From: DATADW01 sp963733905
GTDB lineage: Bacteria > Actinomycetota > Acidimicrobiia > Spongiisociales > DATADW01
Direction: 5' to 3'
Length of the DNA stretch: 64,000 bases
NCBI GenBank assembly: GCA_963733905.1
Contig: CAVTEU010000008.1
Location: forward strand, 124,001 to 188,000
Shown piece by piece: positions 9,919-19,085 of the stretch. The notes under the pieces were generated by a model. That model worked only from the letters and a program-made list of their open reading frames with translations, ran no database searches and was not told the origin of the DNA. The stretch's first letter is position 1; each line of letters opens with the position of its first letter. A program made the position numbers and the translations under genes.

Positions 9919-11106
9919 TCAACCCTCGCCGGTGCGCGTCGCCGCCCTCCAAGCTTCGGAGATGCGAACCCTCGCCCCGGTGCGCAGGATCGCACCTCGG
10001 TAGAGCCGTGCCGCCAGTGGTATCAGGATGGCGATGCTGCCCACGCAGACAACGACCGATGCCACCACCTCCAGAGGCCCCACCTCGCCAAGGGTGATCC
10101 GGGCAGGCATCACCATCGGGGCTACCGGTGGGATGAACGAGGCCACCCGGGCAAGGGTCGAACTCGGATCTTCGAGGGCGGCGAAGGCCAGGAAGAACCC
10201 GACGAGCACAACCATGGTCAACGGGGTGGTCACGTTCTGGAGTTCCTCCTGGCGAGAGACGAGAGACCCAGCCACGGCGAAGAGGGCGGCATAGAACGTG
10301 AAGCCGATTACGAACCACCCCAGCACCGCCCATATGGCCGGCCAGGCAGCCTGGGGAAGCTCGACGAACCCGGTGAGCAGGACGGCGGCCAGTGCGGCGC
10401 CCACCGTGAGCAACAACTGGAACATCGCCACGACCCCGATCCCCATGACCTTGCCGGCCAGCAGCTGACGCGCCGTCACCGTGGAGAGGATCACCTCGAC
10501 CACCCGAGTCGACTTCTCCTCCACCACGCCGGCGGCCACAGCGAACCCGTATCCGAAGATCTGCCCGTAGAGAAGGAAGACAGCGAAGAAAGCAATGGCA
10601 CCGGCGCCCTCGGCCTCTCCTGGTTGGGGGTCGAGCGCCCGCACTTCGAGCGGTTCCGGTGTCATCGCCGAGCTCACCTCTTCTGGGGTGAGCCCGGCAT
10701 CGTCGAGAGCCCCCACCACCTCCAACTGAGCCGACGCCGCCTGCAAGGCGGTCTCCAAGGCGGGATCCAACTCCTGGTCGACGACGATCTGGTCGCCATC
10801 CACCACAACGGCGTCGACATCGCCATCAGTCAACGACGACTCCACCTGGTCCGGCTCGATGGGCTCGGAGGTGACCACGATGCCGAAGTTGGGTGCGGCG
10901 GCTTCCACGGTGTCGGCCAGCGCCGACGAGCCGTCACCGACAACCCCGAGCACGAATTCATCGGGATCCCCAAGACCGAGCAGACGGGGGACGAAGGCGA
11001 AGGCGCCGAGCAGTACGACGCCGACGATCGTCGAGATGATGAACGACCGATCGCGCACCCGCTCGGTGATCTCACGGCGGGCTACGAGGAGCGTCGGGCT
11101 CTTCAC
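9919..11106 (-). CDS. ABC-2 type exporter permease (NatB-like)
   Basis: Membrane subunit of an ABC exporter, 395 residues and unbroken. An N-terminal helix (RSFIISTIVGVVLLGAFAFV) is followed by a large extracytoplasmic domain (about residues 40-175) and then six hydrophobic segments, including FFAVFLLYGQIFGYGFAVAA and VEEKSTRVVEVILSTV, the signature stretch of the NatB/YhaP group. The start GTG 11106 overlaps the stop of the ATPase gene by four bases, so the two are translationally coupled. In the family it exports Na+ or small molecules; the substrate here is unknown. Confidence 0.85.
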   Translation of the reverse strand: MKSPTLLVARREITERVRDRSFIISTIVGVVLLGAFAFVPRLLGLGDPDEFVLGVVGDGSSALADTVEAAAPNFGIVVTSEPIEPDQVESSLTDGDVDAVVVDGDQIVVDQELDPALETALQAASAQLEVVGALDDAGLTPEEVSSAMTPEPLEVRALDPQPGEAEGAGAIAFFAVFLLYGQIFGYGFAVAAGVVEEKSTRVVEVILSTVTARQLLAGKVMGIGVVAMFQLLLTVGAALAAVLLTGFVELPQAAWPAIWAVLGWFVIGFTFYAALFAVAGSLVSRQEELQNVTTPLTMVVLVGFFLAFAALEDPSSTLARVASFIPPVAPMVMPARITLGEVGPLEVVASVVVCVGSIAILIPLAARLYRGAILRTGARVRISEAWRAATRTGEG

Positions 11107-12008
11107 TCGGCGCCCTCATCGGCGGTGACGACACTTCGGAAGAGGTCAGCAAGCGATGGGCGATCGCTCGAGAAAAAGGTCACCCGGCCGGCGTCCCGCG
11201 CCGCAGCCAGCACCGATTGGTCGTCGACGCCGTCACCAAGCCGCAGCAGCAGCGACCCGTTGGAGCGGCTCACCACCTCGACCCCGGGTATTGGTGTCTC
11301 CCAACCCGGGCTGGCGCCTTCCACCTCCACCCTGAGAGTGCGATCGCTGCGTTCGGCTCGAACCTCGTTGACCGGACCGCCGGCGACGACCCTTCCCCTG
11401 TGGAGAATCACCACCGAGTCGCAGATCCTTTCGACCAACTCGAGTTGGTGGCTGGAGAACACGACAGGCACCCCCGCATCGACCCGTTCGCGCAACACCT
11501 CGGTGAGCACGTCCACACCCACCGGGTCGAGCCCGGAGAACGGCTCGTCGAGGATCATCACCTCGGGGTCGTGGACCATGGCCGTGGCCAGCTGGACCCT
11601 TTGTTGGTTGCCGAGCGACAGTGCTTCCACCCTGTCTTCAGAACGCTGATCTATGCCGAGCCTGGCCAACAGGCCATGGGCTGCTCCAAACGCCGCCTCT
11701 TTGCCCATCCCGTGGAGCCTGCCGAAGTAGGCGACCTGATTGGCCACGCGCATCTTGGGGTAGAGGCCCCGCTCCTCGGGCATGTAGCCGAACCGGCGCC
11801 TGCTCTCCTGATCGACCGCCGTGCCGTTCCACTCCACCTCGCCTCGATCGGGTTCGAGCAGCCCGAGCACGATCCGCATGCATGTGGTCTTGCCGGCACC
11901 GTTGGAGCCGACGAAACCCAGCATCTCGCCTGGATGAAGACCGAAACTGACCCCCGCAGCGGCGACGATTTCGCCGTACGACTTGGTGATGTCACGCAAC
12001 TCGAGCAT
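11103..12008 (-). CDS. ABC exporter ATP-binding protein (NatA-like)
   Basis: ATPase partner of the following permease. It shows Walker A GSNGAGKTT, signature LSLGNQQRVQLA (the first Gly-rich LSxGxxQR form common in ABC-2 exporters), Walker B VMILDEPFSGLDPV, and the switch His in VVFSSHQLELVE. The C-terminal ~80 residues form the small regulatory domain typical of NatA/DrrA proteins. It is complete at 301 residues and starts at ATG 12008. It is divergent from the secreted Thr-rich protein, with about 100 bp between them. Confidence 0.9.
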   Translation of the reverse strand: MLELRDITKSYGEIVAAAGVSFGLHPGEMLGFVGSNGAGKTTCMRIVLGLLEPDRGEVEWNGTAVDQESRRRFGYMPEERGLYPKMRVANQVAYFGRLHGMGKEAAFGAAHGLLARLGIDQRSEDRVEALSLGNQQRVQLATAMVHDPEVMILDEPFSGLDPVGVDVLTEVLRERVDAGVPVVFSSHQLELVERICDSVVILHRGRVVAGGPVNEVRAERSDRTLRVEVEGASPGWETPIPGVEVVSRSNGSLLLRLGDGVDDQSVLAAARDAGRVTFFSSDRPSLADLFRSVVTADEGAE

Positions 12009-12113
12009 CAGTCAGATTCCCTGGTCATGTTCCGACGGTACGACGTCGCGGCGTGAACCGAAAAGTCTCGGCCATCGTAAGATGATGGCTGCTAACCAAT
12101 CGACGGAGGGCCA

Positions 12114-13008
12114 GTGGGCAAACCGCGCATCGCCGGAACGGGACTGATTGCTGCCATTGCAGTGGCGGGAGCATTGGCCACCGGCCTCGCTCTCGTCGCG
12201 GGGCAGATCATCGCCGGCGACACCGAGGGCACCGTTGTCAGCGTCGGCGAACCGGGCTCGGAGAGGTCGGCCGAGGACCAGACCTCCACCACGGGCGAGA
12301 ACGAGATCGCGGCGGCGGCCGGTGGCGCCCCGGTGGGACCCGATCCTGGCGGGTGCGTTCCAGGCCGCTCCAACGCCGGCAGGCGACTCGGCCCCTCCGG
12401 ATGACGCGACGACGACAACCTCGATCGTCGGCGCCACCACCACGACCTCCGCCCCGCTGGGCTCCACGACCACGACAACCCCTCCGGACACGGCCGCCAC
12501 GACAACGACCACCCCGGCCGGCACGGGGTCGACCACCTCGACCACGACCACCGCGCCGGGCACCACGACCACGACAACACCTCCGGGCACCGACTCGACG
12601 ACAACCACCACGACCACGCCGGCGACCACGACATCGAGCACGACGACGACCACCACACCGGCAACCACGACCACCACCGAGCCCCCGGTCCTCACCATGG
12701 CGGTGGTATCGATCACCGGGGAGAGCGATGGCGGCGGCGACGAGTGGGATGCGGAGGTGGAGGTGGTCGTGATGTCGTCGGATGGCGATCCGGTGAATCA
12801 CGCCGACGTGGTCGGCTTCTGGTCCGTGGGGCGCGAAGAGGTGGAGGACACCAACGGGAGCGGCCGGGCCGACTTCGACATCGAGATCGACGACGACGAC
12901 GAGACCGTCACCTTCACCGTGCTCTCGGTGTCGCACCCCGATCTGGTCTACGACCCGTCATCGAACGCGGCAACCTCGATCTCTCTCGACGCACCCTACG
13001 ACGACTAG
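12114..13008 (+). CDS. Secreted or anchored Thr-rich protein with C-terminal beta domain
   Basis: The N-terminus (MGKPRIAGTGLIAAIAVAGALATGLALVAG, given here in two parts: a short basic start, then a ~20-residue hydrophobic helix) is a signal peptide or anchor. A long Thr/Pro linker follows (about residues 100-190, mostly ACC/ACG/ACA codons, with PPGT and PAGTGS islands). The C-terminal ~100 residues (VVSITGESDGG, SDGDPVNHADVVGFWSVG, GSGRADFDIEIDDDD, FTVLSVSHPDL) look like a bacterial Ig-like beta-sandwich, close to the Big_1/CUB style seen in surface proteins. The frame shifts near 12345. The linker suggests a cell-wall-spanning or glycosylated stalk. No enzyme motif is seen; the function is unknown. 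Confidence 0.65.
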
Positions 13009-13091
13009 GACGACGACTGACCCGTTCTTGCGTCGGCACTGAGCAACTGATCCGGTACTCCAGCCACGCCGGAACGGGGAGCCGAACGTGC

Positions 13092-13601
13092 CTAGTTGAG
13101 CCGCCATATGGCCAGGTTGAGCGCCGAGGCGAAGCTCACCCACCCCAGATAGGGAACCATGAGCCATCCGGGGAGACGCCGCACCTGGAAGAAGCGGACG
13201 GTCGTTGCCACCAGCGTCACCCAGAGGAGGGCGATCACCGCCACACCGGCGCCGGGGCTTTCGAGAGCGAAGAAGGCGATGTTCCACCCGACGTTGAGCA
13301 CCAGTCCGAGCCACCACAGTGTCAACGCCCCGCCGACTGGTGCCTGCTGCTTGCTCTTCCAAACCAACCAAGCCGAGATCGCCATTGCCGCATAGAGCAG
13401 TGTCCACACCGGGGCGAACACCTCGTCGGGCGGAGTCCACGACGGCTTCTCCAAGGTGCGATACCACCCCTCGATCGCCCGGTCGTTGACTATCGCTCCC
13501 ACCGCGGCCGCCGAGAAACTCGCCACCACATAGCCACCCAAGACCAACCATTGGCGGGGATTCTCCGCAGGTGCGGCTCGCTCGATTGGTCTGTCGGTCA
13601 T
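13092..13601 (-). CDS. tspO: TspO/MBR family protein
   Basis: Tryptophan-rich sensory protein of five membrane helices that binds porphyrins and related ligands. Family landmarks are WYRTLEKPSWTPPDEVFAPV, WTLLYAAMAISAWLVWK, WWLGLVLNVGWNIAFF and PYLGWVSFASALNLAIWRLN. The length (169 residues) is normal and there is no frame break. It is divergent from the redoxin gene across 57 bp, which fits a shared oxidative or photo-oxidative stress role, although no common operator is visible. Confidence 0.9.
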   Translation of the reverse strand: MTDRPIERAAPAENPRQWLVLGGYVVASFSAAAVGAIVNDRAIEGWYRTLEKPSWTPPDEVFAPVWTLLYAAMAISAWLVWKSKQQAPVGGALTLWWLGLVLNVGWNIAFFALESPGAGVAVIALLWVTLVATTVRFFQVRRLPGWLMVPYLGWVSFASALNLAIWRLN

Positions 13602-13658
13602 CTCGTCTCCATTCGTTGTTGCCCTGTGTACGGTGCCCGAAGACGAAAGGCTTACAAG

Positions 13659-14213
13659 ATGGCTGTGACCTCGACGATGATCTCTCTCGGCACCCCCGCA
13701 CCGGATTTCTCGTTACCCGACGTGGCTTCCGGGGAAACGATTTCGCTCTCCGATCTCACCAGCGACGGGCTGTTGGTGATGTTCATCTGCAACCACTGCC
13801 CCTACGTCCGCCATCTCCAGCAGGGTTTGGTCGACCTGGGCCGGGACTACGAGGACAGGCCTCTCGACATCGTCGGAGTCGCCAGCAACGACCCCTCGAT
13901 GTACCCCGAGGACGCTCCGGACCGCCTCGCCGAGACGGCGCAGCGCCTCGGCTACCGGTTCCCCGTCCTCTTCGACGAGACACAGGAAGTCGCCCGTGCC
14001 TACTCGGCGGTTTGCACGCCCGACTTCTTCCTGTTCGACCGCGACCACCTGCTGGTCTACCGCGGGCAGTTCGACTCGAGCCGTCCCGCCAACGATCAGC
14101 CGGTCACCGGAGCCGACCTCCGCTCCGCTATCGACTCCCTCCTCGAGGGCCAGCCGATCGACGCCGAGCAGCGGCCGTCGATGGGTTGCTCGATCAAGTG
14201 GCGGGAGGGCTGA
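13659..14213 (+). CDS. Thioredoxin-fold redoxin (AhpC/TSA-like)
   Basis: A cytosolic 184-residue thioredoxin-fold protein of the AhpC/TSA-Redoxin group. It opens with APDFSLPDVASGETISLSDL and carries a CxxC pair in FICNHCPYVRHLQ, then VGVASNDPSMYPEDAPDR, the cis-Pro region SAVCTPDFFLFDRD, and GRQFDSSRP-like RGQFDSSRPAND. The CNHCPYV form is typical of the thioredoxin family proteins annotated as putative peroxiredoxins or thiol reductases. The start is ATG 13659. It converges on GlsB with nine bases between the stops. Confidence 0.85.
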   Translation: MAVTSTMISLGTPAPDFSLPDVASGETISLSDLTSDGLLVMFICNHCPYVRHLQQGLVDLGRDYEDRPLDIVGVASNDPSMYPEDAPDRLAETAQRLGYRFPVLFDETQEVARAYSAVCTPDFFLFDRDHLLVYRGQFDSSRPANDQPVTGADLRSAIDSLLEGQPIDAEQRPSMGCSIKWREG

Positions 14214-14222
14214 GCCCTCGCT

Positions 14223-14490
14223 TCAGGTGGTGCGTGCCCGGGCCATCCGGACGATCAGCAGCACGATTACCGCCCCGATGATCGAGCCGATGATTCCCGC
14301 CGCATCGATGTCAAAACTGGGCGTCGAAGAGGAGGTTGCCCAGGAAACCACCCACCAGCGAGCCGCCAAGCCCGAGCAGCAGAGTTCCCCAGAACCCCAT
14401 CGAGTCGTCGCCCGGCAGCAACGCCCGGGCGATGAGTCCGGCCAACAGGCCAACGATGAGCCAAATGATGATTCCCATGTCGTCCTCCAT
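14223..14490 (-). CDS. GlsB/YeaQ/YmgE family stress membrane protein
   Basis: Small general-stress membrane protein with three helices: MGIIIWLIVGLLAGLIARAL, FWGTLLLGLGGSLVGGFLGN and GIIGSIIGAVIVLLIVRMAR. The central LLPGDDSMGFWGTLLLGLGG is characteristic of the transglycosylase-associated (Pfam Transgly_assoc) family. One frame shift near 14320 separates the second and third helices. Start ATG 14490 or 14478. A sigma-B-type promoter lies 46 bases upstream (14536-14561). It is probably a member of the stress regulon controlled by the partner-switching cluster 2-4 kb away. Confidence 0.82.
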
Positions 14491-14535
14491 CTGATCGCCG
14501 CCAACACGGGCGGCACTTCCTGGCGGAGCGGCTGA

Positions 14536-14561
14536 ATACCCGGACCTGGCCCCTGCCAAAC
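14536..14561 (-). promoter_or_regulatory. SigB/SigF-type promoter of the GlsB gene
   Basis: On the minus strand: GTTT (14558-14561), 16-nt spacer, GGGTAT (14536-14541). This matches the -35 GTTT and -10 GGGTAT consensus known for sigma-B/sigma-F-type factors of Gram-positive bacteria, at 46 bases before the start codon. Confidence 0.7.
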
Positions 14562-14589
14562 GGATGCCCCACCTGTAGGTTCGCCCGAG

Positions 14590-16214
14590 ATGCCGAACAT
14601 GACCGACTACGAGGCGATCCGGGCCGGGTTTCGTCTCGAGGTCCCCGAGTCGTTCAACTACACCATCGACGTCGTGGACAAGCGGGCGGCGGCGACACCG
14701 GCGCATCCGGCCCTCGTCGCCCTCGCCCCCGACGGGGTGACCGCGCAGCGCTTCGATTGCGCCGCGGTCTCGAAGTTGGCCAACCGGGCGGCGAACTTCC
14801 TCGAGTCGGTCGGTGTGGGTCGCGGGGACCGGGTGCTCGTCCAATTGCCGCGCATCCCGGAGTGGTACTGGGTGCTGTTGGGGTGCTTCAAGCTGGGTGC
14901 GATCCCGCTCCCCGGCACCACCATGCTCACCGAGGGGGACATCGAATACAGGGTCAATCAGTCGGAGGCAACGGCGGCGGTCGCCGACCCGGATGGCGCC
15001 GCCAGGATCGATCGGGTGCTGCCCCGATGCCCGTCGCTCCGCTCGCTGGTCGTCGTCGGGCCGTCCACCGGGGATTGGATCTCGCTGTCGGACGGGATCG
15101 GGGAGGCATCCGACGAGCGTGATCGACCGTGGGCCCACCAACTCAGACGACCCACTGCTCATCTATTTCACCTCGGGGACCGTCGCCTACCCCAAGATGG
15201 TGCTCCACACCCACGCCTCGTACGGAATAGGTCACGAGATCACGGCGCGGTTCTGGCACGACCTCGGTCCGGACGACCTCCACTGGACCGTCTCCGACAC
15301 CGGCTGGGCCAAGGCGGCATGGGGCAAGCTGTTCGGGCAATGGCGGGTCGGGGCGGCGGTGCTGCTCTGGGACATCAGGGGCAAGCCCGACCTCGACCGG
15401 ATGCTGCGGATAATCGGCGAGCAAGAGGGTCACCGGCTTCTGCGCTCCGCCGACCCTCTATCGGGGGTTCGTCCAGATGGACCTCGGCGAGTACGACTGG
15501 TCGACCCTCCGTCACTGCACCTCTGCCGGGGAGCCACTCAACCCGGAGGTGATCGCGGTGTGGAAGGAGGCGACCGGGCTGACCATCTACGACGGCTACG
15601 GCCAGACCGAGACGGTCAACATCGTGGCCAACTACCCGGCGCTCCCGGTCAAGCCAGGTTCGATGGGGCGCCCGGCGCCCGGGTTCGATGTGAGGATCGT
15701 CGACGACGACGGAAACGAGCTGGCAGCGGACGAAGAGGGGCACATCGCCGTCCGGGTGGAGCCGGAGCGCCCTGTGGGGCTGTTCAAGGAGTACTGGAGG
15801 GACCCGGAGCGGACCGCCGACGTGTTCCGCAACGGCTGGTACCTGACCGGCGACCGGGGGACCGCCGACCACGACGGGTACATCTGGTTCGTGGGTCGCT
15901 CCGACGACGTCATCATCTCGGCGGCTTACCGCATCGGACCATTCGAGGTCGAGTCGGCGCTGATCGAGCACCCTGCGGTGATGGAGGCGGCGGTGGTGGG
16001 CAAGCCCGACGCCGAAAGGGGCCAGATCGTCAAGGCGTACCTGATCCTGGCGCCCGGCTGGGAGGCGAGCGATGACCTGATCGAGGAGATCAAGGCTCAT
16101 TGTCGGCGGGTGACCGCCCCCTACAAGTACCCACGGGAGATCGAGTTCGTCGCCGAGTTGCCCAAGACGATCTCGGGCAAGATCAGGCGGGTGGAGCTGC
16201 GCCAGCGCGGCTGA
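14590..16214 (+). CDS. Acyl-CoA synthetase (AMP-binding, MACS type)
   Basis: ATP-dependent fatty or aromatic acid-CoA ligase. It begins MPNMTDYEAIRAGFRLEVP and keeps RGDRVLVQLPRIPEWYWVLL, the P-loop-like YFTSGTVAYPKMV, the A5-type DGYGQTETVNIVANY, YLTGDRGTADHDGYIWFVGR with the conserved Asp, SAAYRIGPFEVESALIEHP, and the catalytic-Lys region PKTISGKIRRVELR. The group-specific features match medium-chain (MACS/ACSM) synthetases. Two frame shifts (about 15130 and 15440) break the reading, but all ten family blocks are present in order. It may supply acyl-CoA to pathways such as the one using IcmF; this is inference. Confidence 0.85.
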
Positions 16215-16219
16215 GCGAG

Positions 16220-16245
16220 GTTTCTCGCCGGGCATGATGGGGGAC
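16220..16245 (+). promoter_or_regulatory. Possible SigB-type promoter of dps
   Basis: GTTT (16220-16223), 16-nt spacer, GGGGAC (16240-16245), 30 bases before the dps start. The -10 part resembles the GGGAAC form of the SigB consensus but is weaker than the other sites in this block. Confidence 0.45.
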
Positions 16246-16274
16246 CATGGGGAGCAGGAAAGAGGAGATTGCCA

Positions 16275-16834
16275 ATGACCACCACCGAGCCGGGTTACCT
16301 CGTGCCGGGGATGACGACAGAGGAATCGGTCAAGACACTCGAGGCGCTCGAGGATCGCATGATCGCACTGGTCGACCTTGGGCTGACGCTCAAACACATC
16401 CACTGGAACGTTGTCGGACCGCACTTCGTAGCTGTGCACGAGATGCTCGACCCCCAGCACGACGCAGTCCAGGACATGGTCGACAAGGTGGCCGAGCGCA
16501 TCGCCACCCTTGGCGGCCAGCCACGCGGAACGCCGGGCTACATCTCCACCCACCGGGGTTGGGACGACTACGCCTGGGGAGAGCGGCTACCACCGAGCAC
16601 CTCGCCGCATTGAATCTCGTCTACGACGGGGTAATCGCCAGCCACCGCCAGGCGCAGGAGACTCTCTCCGAGCAGGACCCGGTATCCGAGGACCTGATCA
16701 TCGAACAGCTGCGTCAGCTCGAGCTCTTCCAATGGTTCGTGCGGGCCCACCTGGAAACGTCCTCGGGCGAGTTGATCACCGCCGGCAGCGAGACCCTGGA
16801 GGAAGCGGCCGAGCAGGCCTCAGCTCTGGGTTAG
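16275..16834 (+). CDS. dps: Dps-family DNA-binding ferritin
   Basis: Mini-ferritin that stores iron and protects DNA under starvation and oxidative stress. The ferroxidase region is clear: DLGLTLKHIHWNVVGPHFVA with the conserved His and Trp, then HEMLDPQHDAVQDMVDKVAERI with the Asp and Glu ligands, and IATLGGQPRGTP. The C-terminal half (SHRQAQETLSEQDPVSEDL, LRQLELFQWFVRAHLE) completes the four-helix bundle after a frame shift near 16590. ATG 16275 has an aggaaagaggag site in front. Its end overlaps the end of the convergent sigma-fusion gene by four bases. Confidence 0.88.
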
Positions 16835-18298
16835 CGCTCGACGGCGCTCCGTAGAGCGTCGAGTGACTTGGCCAGCAGGCGCGAAACGTGCATCTGTGAG
16901 ATGCCTACCTGGGCCGCGATCTCCGACTGGGTGAGACCCCGGTAGAAGCGGAGGAAGAGGATGCGGCGCTCCCTCTCCGGAAGGGCCGAGAGAGCCGGGG
17001 CAACCTCCTGCCACCGCTCGGCCAGGAGCAGGCTCTTGTCCTCCTCGCCGAGTTGATCAAGCATGCTGGGGCGCTCATCGTCTCCCCCAGTGGGCGCATC
17101 GAGCGACATCGCTCCAAAGGCGTCGCCCGCCTGCAGCGCCTCGATCACGTCCTCCTCGGTCATATCGGTGGCCTGGGCGATGTCTGACAGTGTCGGCGTC
17201 CGGCCGAGCCGCTGGCCCAACTCGCTGCTGGCACGACTCACCTCGAGCGAGGCCTCCTTCAACCCACGCGGAACCCGGACCGACCAGACCCGGTCGCGCA
17301 GGTGTCTCTTCAGCTCGCCGAGGATCGTCGCCGAGGCGAACGTCGAGAAGGTGGCGCCGTGCTCGGTGTCGAATCGCTCCATCGCCTTGATCAAGCCGAT
17401 CGACGCCACCTGTTCGAGGTCCTCCACGGCTTCGCCACGTCCGGCGAACCGGCGGGCGAGGTGGCGGGCTATCCCCGAATAGCGATCGAACAGCGCGTCC
17501 CGCGCCGCTCGGTCGGGGAGGGCGGCAAAGAGCTCTGCCTCGTCCACGTCACCGACCGGGGCGACGTCGAGGGCCGTGTCGACCTCGAACCAGACCCTGC
17601 CTCCGGGGGCGTCCTCGATCCCCCACCGGTCGGAGAGGAGATCGACCAGGCGGAGACCCCAGCCGGTGGAGACCCCGGCCACCTCGCTGTCGATCCCCGG
17701 CCCCAGATCGGAGACCTCGACCCGGATGCCGACCGGGTCGGTTGGTCACCGCCACCTCGATGTTCGCCGTCTCGAGCGGGCGGCCATGGATAACGCTGTT
17801 GCTCACCAACTCGGAGACGAGTAGCAGCACGTCGGTGCGACGAGCCGGGGGGACGCCGTCGATGAGCTGTGACACAGCCGCCCTCGCCCGGGCGGGTACC
17901 GCCACCGAGGATTCGAACGAAACCACCGTCGGATCAGCCGACAGGGTCCCGCCTTCCCGCGACAGCCAGCACGGTGAGGGCCACCTCACCGTTGACCGGT
18001 CCACGGCACACCCATCCACGAGAGCCTTGGCGATGTCCACCGGGTCGAACAGCTGACCGGGGCGAGGAGGCGCGGTGGGGAGCCGTACCACCAGCCCGTC
18101 GTCGTCGAGTTCTGCGGTCATCTCAACGACCTCGGACCCCGCCTCCACCGCCGCCGTCGCCAGTTCGGATACGGCCAGCTTCAGGTCAGCGACACCCTCG
18201 TCGTCGCACCCGGCCTGGCGTGCCAGAGCGCCCACGAGCAGCCGGAGCGTCGCCACGTATCGAGGGTTACCCGGGACCGAAATGCGGATGGGCCCCAT
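16831..18298 (-). CDS. RsbW-like HATPase fused to SigB/SigF-type sigma factor
   Basis: One polypeptide with three parts. (1) About residues 1-110: a degenerate RsbW-like domain (NPRYVATLRLLVGALARQAG, LKLAVSELATAAVEAG) in which the N-box Asn is Ala. (2) About 115-245: a complete HATPase with N-box VSELVSNSVIHG, G1 EVSDLGPGID and G2 STGWGLRLVDLLSDRWG. (3) About 260-490: a sigma factor with region 2 (ARHLARRFAGRGEAVEDLEQ, ASIGLIKAMERFD, STFASATILGELKRHLRD), region 3 (GRTPTLSDIAQATDMTEEDV) and the region 4 helix-turn-helix (LTQSEIAAQVGISQMHVSRLL). Parts 2 and 3 are read in one unbroken frame with GC-rich third positions through the linker VDTALDVAPVGDVDEAEL. One frame shift near 17745 lies inside part 2, before its G1 box. 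The gene follows the STAS gene by 12 bp in the same direction. By analogy, the HATPase would bind its own sigma domain until a STAS partner frees it. Confidence 0.82.
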
Positions 18299-18310
18299 TC
18301 GCTACCCCCT

Positions 18311-18646
18311 CTAGCCGGCGGTCACCTCTTCGACGGTGGCGAACACGGGGAAAGCCCCGTCGAGCCCGGTGATCTCGAGCAAACGAGTCACCGGGCCATC
18401 CTGTGCGACAAGCGCCAACTCGCCACCTTCGGACAGACGCTCGCGAGTGTTGATCACGAGACGAAGCCCCGTTGAGTCGATGAAGCTCACTCCGCTCAGG
18501 TCGAGGATCAAACGTGACCCCTGTTTCAAGCACTGATCGATCTGCTCCTCGAGGGCGTCGACGGTCGAGATGTCGACCTCGCCCTGGAGAGAAAGGATCG
18601 ACCAGGTGCTGTCAGAGCGAGCCTCGATATCGAGAATGGCAGTCAT
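18311..18646 (-). CDS. STAS-domain anti-sigma factor antagonist (RsbV-like)
   Basis: 111-residue STAS protein. The core is WSILSLQGEVDISTVDALEE, LILDLSGVSFIDSTGLRLVI and GAFPVFATVEEV. In SVxFIDSTGL the Ser after Asp is the usual phosphorylation site of RsbV/SpoIIAA proteins: phosphorylated it is inactive, dephosphorylated it binds the HATPase kinase and frees the sigma factor. It starts at ATG 18646 and is directly upstream of the HATPase-sigma fusion, so the antagonist and its target form one transcription unit. It is divergent from the RsbW-like gene at 18690. Confidence 0.9.
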   Translation of the reverse strand: MTAILDIEARSDSTWSILSLQGEVDISTVDALEEQIDQCLKQGSRLILDLSGVSFIDSTGLRLVINTRERLSEGGELALVAQDGPVTRLLEITGLDGAFPVFATVEEVTAG

Positions 18647-18689
18647 CGATGGATCCCACACTTCGGGGGCGGAATCGTAGTATCGGGCG

Positions 18690-19085
18690 GTGAGCCAAGA
18701 GCCGCCCGGGGTGCGAGTCGAAGTACCCGCCGAGGCATCGATGGTGCATCTGCTCCGCACCACCGCAGTGTCACTCGCCCCTCCCGACACGGACGTCGAC
18801 CGTCTCTCCGATCTGGCGCTGGCGGTGAGCGAGGCCGCGGTCGAACTGCTCAGGCTCCAAGGCGCCGAACGGGTCGAGATGCGAATCGACGACCGACCCG
18901 AATCGCTGTGGGCGTCGCTCACCGTCTCCGCCCCTGTCCCCGCGGGGTGGGTGCAAACATGGACGGGCTCGATTTCTGCCTTGGTGCTGAACTCGGTCGT
19001 CGAGGACGTTCGTGTCGAGACCAATGGCGACCAGGTTCAAATCGACTTCCTCTTCCGACCGCAGGTCGCCGAATCCATTCAGTGA
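18690..19085 (+). CDS. Degenerate RsbW-like (HATPase-fold) protein
   Basis: 131 residues from GTG 18690. The predicted fold follows RsbW/SpoIIAB: VEVPAEASMVHLLRTTAVSL, DRLSDLALAVSEAAVELLRL in the N-box position, VEMRIDDRPESLWASLTVSA, and a C-terminal strand VQIDFLFRPQ. The Asn of the N-box is missing (SEAAVELL), and no DxGxG or GxG loop is visible, so ATP binding is doubtful. It resembles part 1 of the sigma fusion in this loss. It may be a sigma- or STAS-binding decoy rather than a kinase; this is inference. It converges with the HATPase at 19079, overlapping by seven bases. Confidence 0.6.
   Translation: MSQEPPGVRVEVPAEASMVHLLRTTAVSLAPPDTDVDRLSDLALAVSEAAVELLRLQGAERVEMRIDDRPESLWASLTVSAPVPAGWVQTWTGSISALVLNSVVEDVRVETNGDQVQIDFLFRPQVAESIQ

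Noticed and set aside
12400..12700. CRISPR-like or satellite array
   Set aside because: The repeats are Thr-codon triplets in an open frame, with no constant repeat and unique-spacer structure.
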